Positions 6,904 to 13,160 of a DNA stretch of 13,198 nucleotides are shown one piece after another. This stretch comes from Helicobacteraceae bacterium. GTDB lineage: Bacteria; Campylobacterota; Campylobacteria; Campylobacterales; Helicobacteraceae. Below the pieces are notes generated by a model. That model saw nothing but the letters and a program-made list of their open reading frames with translations, ran no database searches and was not told the origin of the DNA. Numbering within the stretch: the first letter of the stretch is position 1; each line of letters starts with the position of its first letter. The translations under genes and the position numbers were made by a program. The stretch is from assembly GCA_029258405.1 (NCBI GenBank), contig JARHYY010000024.1, positions 1-13,198 on the forward strand. Reading direction: 5' to 3'.

Positions 6904-7791
6904 TTGAAAAAAAGAGCAATAGTTAAACTTGCATTAATACAGCAATCATTCAAAGGCAATAAAAAAGATACTGTTGATGCAACTACACAATATATTCAAG
7001 AAGCAGTACAAAATAATGCACAGCTCATTGTGTTGCAAGAGCTCCATACAAGAGAATATTTTTGCCAAACTGAAAATATATGTTTTTTTGAATATGCTCA
7101 AGATTTTAGCGACGATATTCATTATTTCAGCTCTTTAGCCCAAAAGTATTCTGTAGTGCTTGTATGCTCTTTATTTGAAAAAAGAGCCGCTGGACTTTAT
7201 CATAATACTGCGGTTGTGTTTGAAGGCGATGGAAAAATAGCAGGAAAATATCGTAAAATGCATATTCCAGATGATCCTAGATTTTATGAAAAATTTTATT
7301 TTACACCGGGTGATTTGGGATTCTTACCTATACAAACATCATTAGGCAAGCTAGGTGTTTTAGTGTGTTGGGATCAATGGTATCCAGAGGCAGCAAGGCT
7401 TATGGCTTTAAGAGGTGCTGAAATACTTATTTACCCTACTGCTATTGGTTGGTTTAATGCTGATAGTGATGATGAAAAACAACGCCAACTTGATGCATGG
7501 GTAAGCGTTCAAAGAGGGCACGCGGTTGCTAATTGCTTGCCTGTGGTTGCTTGTAATAGGGTAGGATTTGAAAGAGATCCAAGTAATGCCACAGAAGGCA
7601 TCAATTTTTGGGGCAATAGTTTTGCTTTTGGTCCCCAAGGAGAGCTTTTGGGTAGGCTAGGGACAAAAGAAGATATTTTGTATATAGATATTTGTTTTCA
7701 AGATTCAGAATATATACATCAAACATGGCCTTTCTTACGCGATAGGCGTATTGATTTTTATGCAGGGCTTACAGAGAGATATTTAGACTGA
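6904..7791 (+). CDS. aguB: N-carbamoylputrescine amidase
   Basis: AguB hydrolyses N-carbamoylputrescine to putrescine, CO2 and ammonia, the last step of the agmatine route to polyamines. It is a nitrilase-superfamily enzyme of normal length (295 residues). The Glu-Lys-Cys catalytic triad is visible: Glu46 in VLQELHTREYF, Lys118 in YRKMHIPDDP, and Cys155 in VLVCWDQWYPEAAR. The CWDQW(F/Y)PEAAR form is typical of AguB rather than of other carbon-nitrogen hydrolases. The start is a TTG directly after the stop of the acidic-protein gene, supported by GAGGAG. The next gene begins inside the stop codon (TGATG), so the three genes form one coupled operon. The H. pylori homologue was originally labelled a beta-alanine synthetase homologue. 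No agmatine deiminase (aguA) is in the window. Confidence 0.93.
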   Translation: MKKRAIVKLALIQQSFKGNKKDTVDATTQYIQEAVQNNAQLIVLQELHTREYFCQTENICFFEYAQDFSDDIHYFSSLAQKYSVVLVCSLFEKRAAGLYHNTAVVFEGDGKIAGKYRKMHIPDDPRFYEKFYFTPGDLGFLPIQTSLGKLGVLVCWDQWYPEAARLMALRGAEILIYPTAIGWFNADSDDEKQRQLDAWVSVQRGHAVANCLPVVACNRVGFERDPSNATEGINFWGNSFAFGPQGELLGRLGTKEDILYIDICFQDSEYIHQTWPFLRDRRIDFYAGLTERYLD

Positions 7792-9146
7792 TGTTATCTT
7801 TAGCTAAACGCGTGCGATTAAAAAAAGTACTCAATATTGCCATACCAGCTGCTTTGCAATCGGTATTAGATTTATTTTCTATGGCGGTGAGCTTTATCTT
7901 TATTGGACAATTAGGTAGTGCAACTATATCTGCATTAGGTGCGGCAATTACTTTTTTTATGTATATTTACTCTGTTACAGCAATTTTTAATGTAGGCACT
8001 AATGCTCTAGTATCTCGGAAGGTAGGGGCTAGAGATATGCAATCAGCTTCAAGGATTTTAAGCTCCATGCTCTATTCTGGACTTTTTTTGAGCATTCCTA
8101 TTTTTTTTCTTGCACTTGCAACATATACGCCATTTTTATCACTCATGAAAGATGTGAGCATTGAGGCAAAGCAGCTTGGAGAAGAATATCTTTCTATTAT
8201 CATTTTTATTATCCCATTTTTTATCTCTAAAATTATTATTGTAGCAGCCATGAGTGCTTATGGGGACACTCGCACCCCATTTATCGTAAAGCTTTTTGCC
8301 ACATGTTTGAGTGTATTATTGAATTATATACTTATTCATGGGCATTTAGGCTTTCCTGCCATGGGGCTTATTGGAGCAGGCGTAGCAAATATTGTTGTAA
8401 ATGTTACAGAAACTTCTATTTTAGTATATATTTTATGCCATCATCGTTACCCATTATCATTAATCAGGCAATATTCTAAAGAAGAAGTTATCAAAGCTAT
8501 GAAGATTGGTTTTCCAAGTGGGCTAGAACGATTCTTTACTCTTACCTCCATGGCTATTTTTGCATTTTTGGTTACCCATTATGGCGAAAAGGCATTTGCG
8601 GGCTATATGGTTGGCGGGAGGGTTGAAGCGTTTGTGTTTATGCCTTGTTTTGGTTTTATGATTGCAGCTATGAGCCTTATGGGGCAGAATCTTGGAGCAA
8701 AGAGAGAATCTGAAGCAAAGAGATGCATTGAAATGATTCTATTTCTTAGTATGAGTTTTATGGGGAGCTTGGGTATTATATTAATCATTGCTCCCATTCC
8801 TATCTCTATACCTTTTAGCAATGATAGAGAAACCTTAGAGTTTAGTGCATTGTATTTATTCTACATAGGATTCTCGCAATTATTTTTAGCTATTAACTTT
8901 GTTCTTGATGGTGCTTTAAGAGGTGCTGGCGTTACAAAGGTTACATTGCTTGTTAATAGTATTTCTATATGGTGTTTGCGTATCATTCCATCATTGATTT
9001 TTGTTATTATCTTTCATGTAAATCTTGAACTCATTTATGCTATCATGAGCATTGAAACCATTTTACGGTCATTTGTTTATTGGTATTTATTTTATAAAGG
9101 CATTTGGAAAGATTCATTAAAAAAGAAAAAAAAACATATTTTTTAA
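7791..9146 (+). CDS. MATE-family multidrug or metabolite exporter
   Basis: This 451-residue inner-membrane protein has the repeated two-bundle pattern of MATE transporters with about twelve helices. Typical N-half features are IPAALQSVLDLFSMAVSFIF, GQLGSATISALGAA and the cytoplasmic loop SRKVGARD. The second half opens with IGFPSGLERFF and includes MSLMGQNLGAKRESEAKR and GALRGAGVTK. It is expected to export cationic compounds in exchange for Na+ or H+. The substrate is unknown, although its coupling to aguB hints at polyamine-related or cationic cargo (inference). The start overlaps the aguB stop by one base. The C-terminus ends in a run of lysines encoded by A5-G-A9 (9120-9134 region). Slippage in A9 would alter only the last few residues. 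Confidence 0.92.
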   Translation: MLSLAKRVRLKKVLNIAIPAALQSVLDLFSMAVSFIFIGQLGSATISALGAAITFFMYIYSVTAIFNVGTNALVSRKVGARDMQSASRILSSMLYSGLFLSIPIFFLALATYTPFLSLMKDVSIEAKQLGEEYLSIIIFIIPFFISKIIIVAAMSAYGDTRTPFIVKLFATCLSVLLNYILIHGHLGFPAMGLIGAGVANIVVNVTETSILVYILCHHRYPLSLIRQYSKEEVIKAMKIGFPSGLERFFTLTSMAIFAFLVTHYGEKAFAGYMVGGRVEAFVFMPCFGFMIAAMSLMGQNLGAKRESEAKRCIEMILFLSMSFMGSLGIILIIAPIPISIPFSNDRETLEFSALYLFYIGFSQLFLAINFVLDGALRGAGVTKVTLLVNSISIWCLRIIPSLIFVIIFHVNLELIYAIMSIETILRSFVYWYLFYKGIWKDSLKKKKKHIF

Positions 9147-9168
9147 GCATTATCAAGTAATTTTTTTT

Positions 9169-9174
9169 TATAAT
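9169..9174 (+). promoter_or_regulatory. Promoter -10 box of nusA
   Basis: TATAAT directly follows a run of nine T (9161-9169) in the 56-bp gap after the MATE gene, predicting a start near 9181. This lies downstream of the ATG at 9173 and so rules that codon out as the start for RNA made from this promoter. NusA can thus be made independently of the aguB operon. Confidence 0.6.
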
Positions 9175-9191
9175 GGTAATAAAAATAATTT

Positions 9192-9195
9192 GGAG
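9192..9195 (+). promoter_or_regulatory. Ribosome site for the TTG start of nusA
   Basis: GGAG in the context TTTGGAGC lies seven bases before the TTG at 9203. This is normal spacing, and it supports that TTG over the in-frame ATG at 9173. Confidence 0.6.
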
Positions 9196-9202
9196 CAAGT
9201 TT

Positions 9203-10306
9203 TTGGAAAAAATTATTGATATAATAGAAATCATTGCATGCGAAAAAGGTTTAGAAATTGAACATGTAGCCCAAGCAGTAGCCCAAGCAATTGTCATTAC
9301 AGCCAAAAATCATATGAATGAAGCATACGATTATGGAGTAGATATTGATATAAAAAATAAAAATTTTTCTTTATATCAAAAAATTCTTGTAGTATCTGAT
9401 GATGATGAACGCATTCAACAAAGAGAAAGATACATTCCCCTAAGTGAGGCAAGAAAACTTAGCGATGGCATTGAAATAGGCGATGAAGCACGCTATGATT
9501 GTCCTATTGATTTTGGTCGCAGTGGCATTAATTTGCTCCATAGAGAATTAGAAACACAAATTCAACGCTTAATAGAAACACAGCTTTTTGATAAATATAA
9601 ATCCCAAATAGGAAAAATTGTTTCAGGTACAGTTGTAAGAATTGATAACAATGAAAATACTTATATTGAAATTGATGAAATTCGTGCTGTTTTGCCTATG
9701 CGTAACCGCATTAAAGGCGAGAAATTTGTTGTTGGCAATGTTGTTAAATCTATCCTTAAATATGTTAATATGGATAACCGCAATGGAATCTCTATTGAAC
9801 TTTCTCGTACAACGCCAAAATTTTTAGAAGAATTATTGCGTCTTGAAGTACCAGAAATCTATGACAATGAAGTTATCATACATAAATGTGCTAGAATACC
9901 CGGGGAGCGTTCAAAGATAGCAATAAGCTCAAGCAGCACCAAAATAGACCCTATAGGTGCTACTGTTGGCGTAAAGGGCATAAGAATTAATGCTGTAAGC
10001 AAAGAACTTAAAAATGAAAATATAGATTGTATTGAATATTCTGATATTGGAGAAAAGTTTGTTGCTCGAGCATTAGCTCCAGCTTTGATTTCAAATGTAA
10101 AAATAGAGAATAAAAAAGCTATAGTTTCCCTACCAAGTGAACAAAAATCAAAAGCCATAGGTAAAAATGGAATTAATATCCGCCTAGCTACTATGCTTAC
10201 AGGCTATAATATTGAACTTGTAGAGCAAAATAGCTTTATCCCCACCCCATTTATTAAAGAGGAAAAAGCAGATATTGACTCTCTTATTTCTCTCTTTAAA
10301 AAATAA
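9203..10306 (+). CDS. nusA: Transcription elongation/termination factor NusA
   Basis: NusA binds RNA polymerase and nascent RNA, promoting pausing and modulating termination and antitermination. Domains in order, by residue: an N-terminal polymerase-binding region (about 1-130); an S1 domain starting GKIVSGTVVRID (137-148); a KH1 domain with GERSKIAI (234-241) and DPIGATVGVKG (249-259); and a KH2 domain with KAIGKNGINIRLATML (317-332). There is no acidic C-terminal repeat, as usual outside gammaproteobacteria. I choose the TTG at 9203, giving 367 residues. The sequence then begins MEKIIDIIE, like other epsilonproteobacterial NusA proteins, with GGAG seven bases upstream. The in-frame ATG at 9173 adds ten residues without family support and lies in the -10 region. 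The second KH motif is intact. Confidence 0.93.
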   Translation: MEKIIDIIEIIACEKGLEIEHVAQAVAQAIVITAKNHMNEAYDYGVDIDIKNKNFSLYQKILVVSDDDERIQQRERYIPLSEARKLSDGIEIGDEARYDCPIDFGRSGINLLHRELETQIQRLIETQLFDKYKSQIGKIVSGTVVRIDNNENTYIEIDEIRAVLPMRNRIKGEKFVVGNVVKSILKYVNMDNRNGISIELSRTTPKFLEELLRLEVPEIYDNEVIIHKCARIPGERSKIAISSSSTKIDPIGATVGVKGIRINAVSKELKNENIDCIEYSDIGEKFVARALAPALISNVKIENKKAIVSLPSEQKSKAIGKNGINIRLATMLTGYNIELVEQNSFIPTPFIKEEKADIDSLISLFKK

Positions 10307-10331
10307 TTTACTTCTTAATATTTATATAAAC

Positions 10332-10472
10332 ATGAATTGCTTATCTCTATGGATTTTTGTTTTTTTATCAATGTTAATGAGTGCTACAAGAGATTTATAT
10401 TCAAAGACAAGCTTGACTATGATGAAATATAGTGCAAATGCTATATTGCTAAAACATTACATAATGCACTAA
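10332..10472 (+). CDS. Doubtful 46-codon ORF between nusA and ruvX
   Basis: The 167-bp gap between nusA and ruvX contains a 46-codon frame whose first 17 residues (MNCLSLWIFVFLSMLMS) look like a signal peptide or membrane anchor. A polar tail follows that ends IMH one base before the ruvX ATG. No ribosome site precedes the ATG and I recognise no family. A T-rich stretch gives hydrophobic translations by chance, so this may be noncoding. Its only support is the neat spacing to ruvX, which itself lacks a ribosome site and could rely on coupling. Confidence 0.2.
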   Translation: MNCLSLWIFVFLSMLMSATRDLYSKTSLTMMKYSANAILLKHYIMH

Positions 10473-10473
10473 A

Positions 10474-10896
10474 ATGCAGATAATAAAACAAATTCTTGCT
10501 TGTGATGTTGGCTTGTGCTTTATTGGTTTAGCCACTTATGTGCAGGGCATTGTTATGCCTCTTGAGCCAATTTGCCGCATTAACCGCAAACAAGCTGCTT
10601 GTGAGCTTGATAATATTTTATGTCTCAGATGCATTGATATTCTAGTTGTGGGCATTCCAAGCGGAGGAGCAGCAGAGCATGATAATACAAAAAAACGAAT
10701 TCAGCACTTTATTTCTTTATTGCAATTCAAAGGCGAAATTTATTATGTTAACGAGGATTTTACGAGCAAACAAGCTTTTCAAAATATCATGTATATGAAG
10801 CCTAAAAATCGTTTGCAAGCACAAAAAAATGGGCAAATTGATTCTTTGAGTGCTTGTGAGATTTTAAAAAATTATCTTGAATGCAAAAACCAATAA
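10474..10896 (+). CDS. ruvX: RuvX/YqgF-family pre-16S rRNA nuclease
   Basis: This RNase H-fold protein (140 residues, normal length) is homologous to YqgF/RuvX. The family has been assigned processing of the 5' end of pre-16S rRNA and earlier a putative Holliday junction resolvase role. Metal-binding acidic residues are in place: Asp11 in ILACDVGLCFIGLA, Glu94-Asp95 in YVNEDFTSKQA, and Asp123 in IDSLSACEIL. LVVGIPSGG (57-65) matches the usual VVGLP strand. The sequence resembles H. pylori RuvX closely, as far as I recall it. The ATG at 10474 has no evident ribosome site and an in-frame stop lies twelve bases before it, so it could be read by reinitiation after an upstream frame. It converges on ogt with a 41-bp gap in which no terminator hairpin is visible. 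Confidence 0.88.
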   Translation: MQIIKQILACDVGLCFIGLATYVQGIVMPLEPICRINRKQAACELDNILCLRCIDILVVGIPSGGAAEHDNTKKRIQHFISLLQFKGEIYYVNEDFTSKQAFQNIMYMKPKNRLQAQKNGQIDSLSACEILKNYLECKNQ

Positions 10897-10937
10897 ATCA
10901 ACACCCCAAATTTATCATTAATAGCCTATCGCAACGC

Positions 10938-11414
10938 TCATATATTAAGGCTGATATCTCTATTCTCAAATTTCAAAAGATTTTGTTTTATATGCACCCC
11001 GCAAGAATAGCCCCCAAAAGTGTTGTTTTTTCGCACGACACGGTGGCAAGGAATGAGCAAGAGCAAAGGGTTTTTGCCAACTGCATTACCTAGTGCTCTT
11101 ACGCCCTTGGTGTCTATAGCTTTGGCTATATCCATATAGCTTTTTGTTTGTCCATAAGGAATATTTTGCAACTGCTCCCAAACCTTAAGTTGAAATAATG
11201 TGCCACTTGGCTGCATAGGGAGCGTGAAAGCTTGTCGTTTTTTTGAAAAATATTCTTGTATTTGGTTCATAGCTTCTTTGGTCAATGCACTTTCTTGCAA
11301 TTTGTCGCAATTTGTCTCATTGTTTATAATAAATTTTACATGTAAAACATGTAGAGAATCATCAATAATCTCTATCTTGCCAAGCTCTGTTGTATAGACG
11401 CCTCCAAATAACAT
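10938..11414 (-). CDS. ogt: Methylated-DNA--protein-cysteine methyltransferase
   Basis: This suicide repair protein removes alkyl groups from O6-alkylguanine onto its own cysteine. It is 158 residues long, the size of small Ogt/AGT proteins. The acceptor Cys123 lies in the hallmark IPCHRVV (121-127). The helix-turn-helix region reads PYGQTKSYMDIAKAI (86-100), with VRALGNAVGKNP (105-116), GGYSCG and a C-terminal LLKFE. The N-terminal ribonuclease-like domain is short and diverged. AAGGA lies six bases before the ATG. It is transcribed alone on the minus strand, convergent with ruvX. Its upstream region holds a perfect 13-bp inverted repeat (11454-11493), ending about 40 bases before the start codon, which may affect its expression. 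Confidence 0.95.
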   Translation of the reverse strand: MLFGGVYTTELGKIEIIDDSLHVLHVKFIINNETNCDKLQESALTKEAMNQIQEYFSKKRQAFTLPMQPSGTLFQLKVWEQLQNIPYGQTKSYMDIAKAIDTKGVRALGNAVGKNPLLLLIPCHRVVRKNNTFGGYSCGVHIKQNLLKFENRDISLNI

Positions 11415-11453
11415 TAAAAATCCTTTAATATGAATTTCACTAATATTTATTTA

Positions 11454-11493
11454 TTAAAGCATAAGCAGGAATGAATTACCGCTTATGCTTTAA
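11454..11493. promoter_or_regulatory. Perfect 13-bp inverted repeat upstream of ogt
   Basis: TTAAAGCATAAGC (11454-11466) and GCTTATGCTTTAA (11481-11493) are exact reverse complements separated by 14 bases. The repeat stands 40-79 bases upstream of the ogt ATG, so it may be a regulator-binding dyad over the promoter or a hairpin in the leader RNA. On neither strand does a strong T-run follow directly, so a plain terminator is less likely. An AT-only 7-bp inverted repeat follows at 11499-11505/11510-11516 with loop TGAG. Confidence 0.6.
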
Positions 11494-12261
11494 CACTTAA
11501 AAATATGAGTATTTTTACTATTCAGGCAAAAAACAATTTAAATAAATTACAGTAGTACTTTTAATATTACATATCAATAATGGAAAACTTCAATAAAGAC
11601 ATCACTAACACATCACATGAAATAACAAATTTATGCAATACATTAATTAAACCTAAATAACCCTCATAAACTCAAGCAAAAGAATAAACTTTCAAATTTG
11701 CTCAATACCCCATTAAGATATACACAATCATATAAACATAATCAATGCAAAACATAACTTTAAGTTATTATTAATAGTAAAGCATATGCCCTTAGTTGTC
11801 AATAGTGATCAAGCTAGCTTAAAAAGGGCAATAAAAGATTTTTGTAAAAGATTAAAAACCTTATGAAAGGATAGCGACTTTTATGAATAATCTCTATAAA
11901 AGATTCTCTACTTATCTCAATATGTAAAATCAATGTTAATATACTTAAGCAATTGCAATGAAAATTGTTTATACTTTAGGTATTAACAGTGCTTATTGCT
12001 AAAATAGACATTTTTTAATACCTCATTTTACAATGTACATTTAATATCTAAATACAAAGCATAAAAGAAATTTTTGAAAAAATTAATCACATAATAATAT
12101 ATAAGTAAAACCTTTGATGTATATGAAAATAAAATATATTTTTACAAACATGTAAGCACTAATGCACAGAGCTATAAATATAAATTTAAAATTCTTTAAG
12201 GTGATAAATTGGTGGATTTTGAGCAAAAATTCCTTATTTATATGCTAGTAATTTACTATTA
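11494..12261. other. Long AT-rich spacer between ogt and queF
   Basis: No convincing gene is seen over about 770 bp on either strand. I found no tRNA, SRP, tmRNA or 6S-like core. The spacer does hold several inverted repeats: TGCCCTT/AAGGGCA (11787-11793/11824-11830), enclosing the palindrome AAGCTAGCTT; and AGGTATTAA/TTAATACCT (11978-11986/12015-12023), with an inner AAAAT-AGAC-ATTTT hairpin (12001-12014). The 9-mer TAAAAGATT occurs three times (11832, 11845, 11897). A 26-codon frame starts at 11580 and a 26-codon TTG frame starts at 12209 with AAGG seven bases upstream, but neither has family support. A decayed gene or an unrecognised small RNA could lie here. Confidence 0.5.
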
Positions 12262-12270
12262 TGGTATAAT
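12262..12270 (+). promoter_or_regulatory. Extended -10 promoter of queF
   Basis: TGGTATAAT matches the extended -10 form and predicts a start near 12277, about 20 bases before the queF ATG. The leader is just long enough for the ribosome site AGGA at 12288-12291 and too short for a preQ1 riboswitch. Confidence 0.65.
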
Positions 12271-12297
12271 AGTCTTTAAAAATTTTTAGGATTATTT

Positions 12298-12705
12298 ATG
12301 CTTTATGGAGAAAAAGAAATTAAAGAATTTGACATAAAAAGAGACTTGGAGCTTTGGACGAATACTGTTGAAAATGATTATATTATTAAAATAACTTTAC
12401 CTGAATTTTGTTGCCTTTGCCCTCGCTCTGGCTATCCAGATTTTGCAACTATTTATGTTGAATATATACCATATAAGCTTGTAGTAGAACTTAAAGCTAT
12501 AAAGCTCTATATTAATTCTTTCATGAATCGCAATGTTAGCCATGAAGTAAGTATCAATGAAATTTACAATACACTAAAGAATACATTAAAGCCAAAATGG
12601 ATAAAGGTTGTAGGGGATTTCAATCCACGAGGGAATGTGCATACTGTTATAGAATGTAGAAGTGATATAGTTGTGCCAAAAGAGCCTTTAGCAAACCTCA
12701 AGTAA
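12298..12705 (+). CDS. queF: NADPH-dependent 7-cyano-7-deazaguanine reductase QueF
   Basis: QueF reduces the nitrile of preQ0 to the amine of preQ1 in the synthesis of queuosine, the modified base at tRNA position 34. The 135-residue protein is the short single-domain (B. subtilis-like) form. The nucleophile Cys41 sits in LCPRSGYPDFATI (40-52) with Asp48. The NADPH-binding motif ELKAIKLY spans 64-71. His82-Glu83 match the substrate-binding His-Glu pair. The ATG follows AGGA by six bases, and an extended -10 promoter lies just upstream. It stands alone between a long spacer and a terminator-like hairpin, so it is probably monocistronic. No other que genes are in the window. Confidence 0.96.
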   Translation: MLYGEKEIKEFDIKRDLELWTNTVENDYIIKITLPEFCCLCPRSGYPDFATIYVEYIPYKLVVELKAIKLYINSFMNRNVSHEVSINEIYNTLKNTLKPKWIKVVGDFNPRGNVHTVIECRSDIVVPKEPLANLK

Positions 12706-12731
12706 AAACACTCCACTTCTTAAGCTATATC

Positions 12732-12770
12732 TACTTAAGATACTTGCTGATTCGACAACTATCTTAAGTA
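12732..12770 (+). terminator. Hairpin downstream of queF, likely terminator
   Basis: TACTTAAGATA (12732-12742) and TATCTTAAGTA (12760-12770) form a perfect 11-bp stem, extended past a C-C mismatch by TTG/CAA. It lies 26 bases after the queF stop and is followed by ATGTTTTCTC, a moderate U-tract. The stem is AT-rich, so its strength as an intrinsic terminator is uncertain; it could act in both directions. Confidence 0.5.
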
Positions 12771-13047
12771 ATGTTTTCTCTATAAGCCTATAATATTTAT
12801 TTCAATCTCCAACAAGAACAACAAGATAAAATACAGAATCTATTTAAAGGCTAGTGCAATCAATAATAAAGCAAAAAATGCTATTAAAACAAAGAAATTT
12901 AAACTTTAAATTTGTTATTACATAACAAGTTAGAATTAATGCTGACCAGCATTCCAGAGCAAGCCTTAAAAAATAAGAATAATTGGAATAATCAAGGCTA
13001 TTAATAATTTAGCACGACTCACCTGCAAATGTTTTCTAGCGTGAAAT
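12771..13047. other. AT-rich spacer between queF and right repeat
   Basis: No convincing gene is seen. Two small inverted repeats occur: AATGCTG/CAGCATT (12938-12944/12947-12953), and AGCCTT/AAGGCT (12962-12967/12994-12999). Reading leftward from the promoter of the right repeat, the minus strand has an 18-codon frame from a GTG at 13022, MSRAKLLIALIIPIILIF. Another hydrophobic 22-codon stretch ends in FFALLLIALAFK, at roughly 12840-12910. They could be remnants of a membrane protein or a tiny peptide gene, but T-rich DNA yields such translations by chance. Confidence 0.4.
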
Positions 13048-13160
13048 AACAACCCTCAATTATACTATACCCAAACCTCAAACAAGCAATAAACCTTAGA
13101 GTCCAAAAATTCAAATAACAGAATAAACCTTAAAGAACTTACTTAACTCCACTATATAAA
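13048..13160 (-). repeat. Right copy of long inverted repeat
   Basis: This copy is the reverse complement of 1-120, identical over 113 aligned bases apart from lacking one 7-base TTTTGAG unit. The inner border is sharp: after the shared sequence ending GAGGGTTGTT (minus strand) the left copy goes into G8, whereas this one reads ATTTCACGC. The 38 bases beyond 13160 cannot be compared because the window starts at the left copy. The last eleven bases of the window, AAACTCAAGCA, recur at 11668-11678 within a region that loosely resembles the repeat. Confidence 0.95.
13059..13064 (-). promoter_or_regulatory. Candidate -10 box in right repeat, facing inward
   Basis: This is the same TATAGTATAAT context as in the left copy, here on the minus strand and directed toward the 3' end of queF, to which a long transcript would be antisense. 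It would start near 13052. Confidence 0.4.

Noticed and set aside
11883..11927. 14-codon ATG frame MNNLYKRFSTYLNM as a leader peptide
   Set aside because: The AAAGGA upstream is too far (about 12 bases), no gene follows for hundreds of bases, and the length is within chance for this composition.
11494..12261. tRNA, SRP RNA, tmRNA or CRISPR array in the long spacer
   Set aside because: No cloverleaf with the T-loop consensus, no SRP core motif, no tmRNA tag frame and no regularly spaced direct repeats were found by eye.
12271..12297. preQ1 riboswitch upstream of queF
   Set aside because: The predicted leader is only about 20 bases and shows no pseudoknot-forming segments of the known preQ1 classes.
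1..13160. Terminal inverted repeats as ends of a transposon or integrative element
   Set aside because: No transposase, integrase, relaxase or phage gene lies between them, and the cargo is core housekeeping. The repeats are also far longer than typical insertion-sequence ends.
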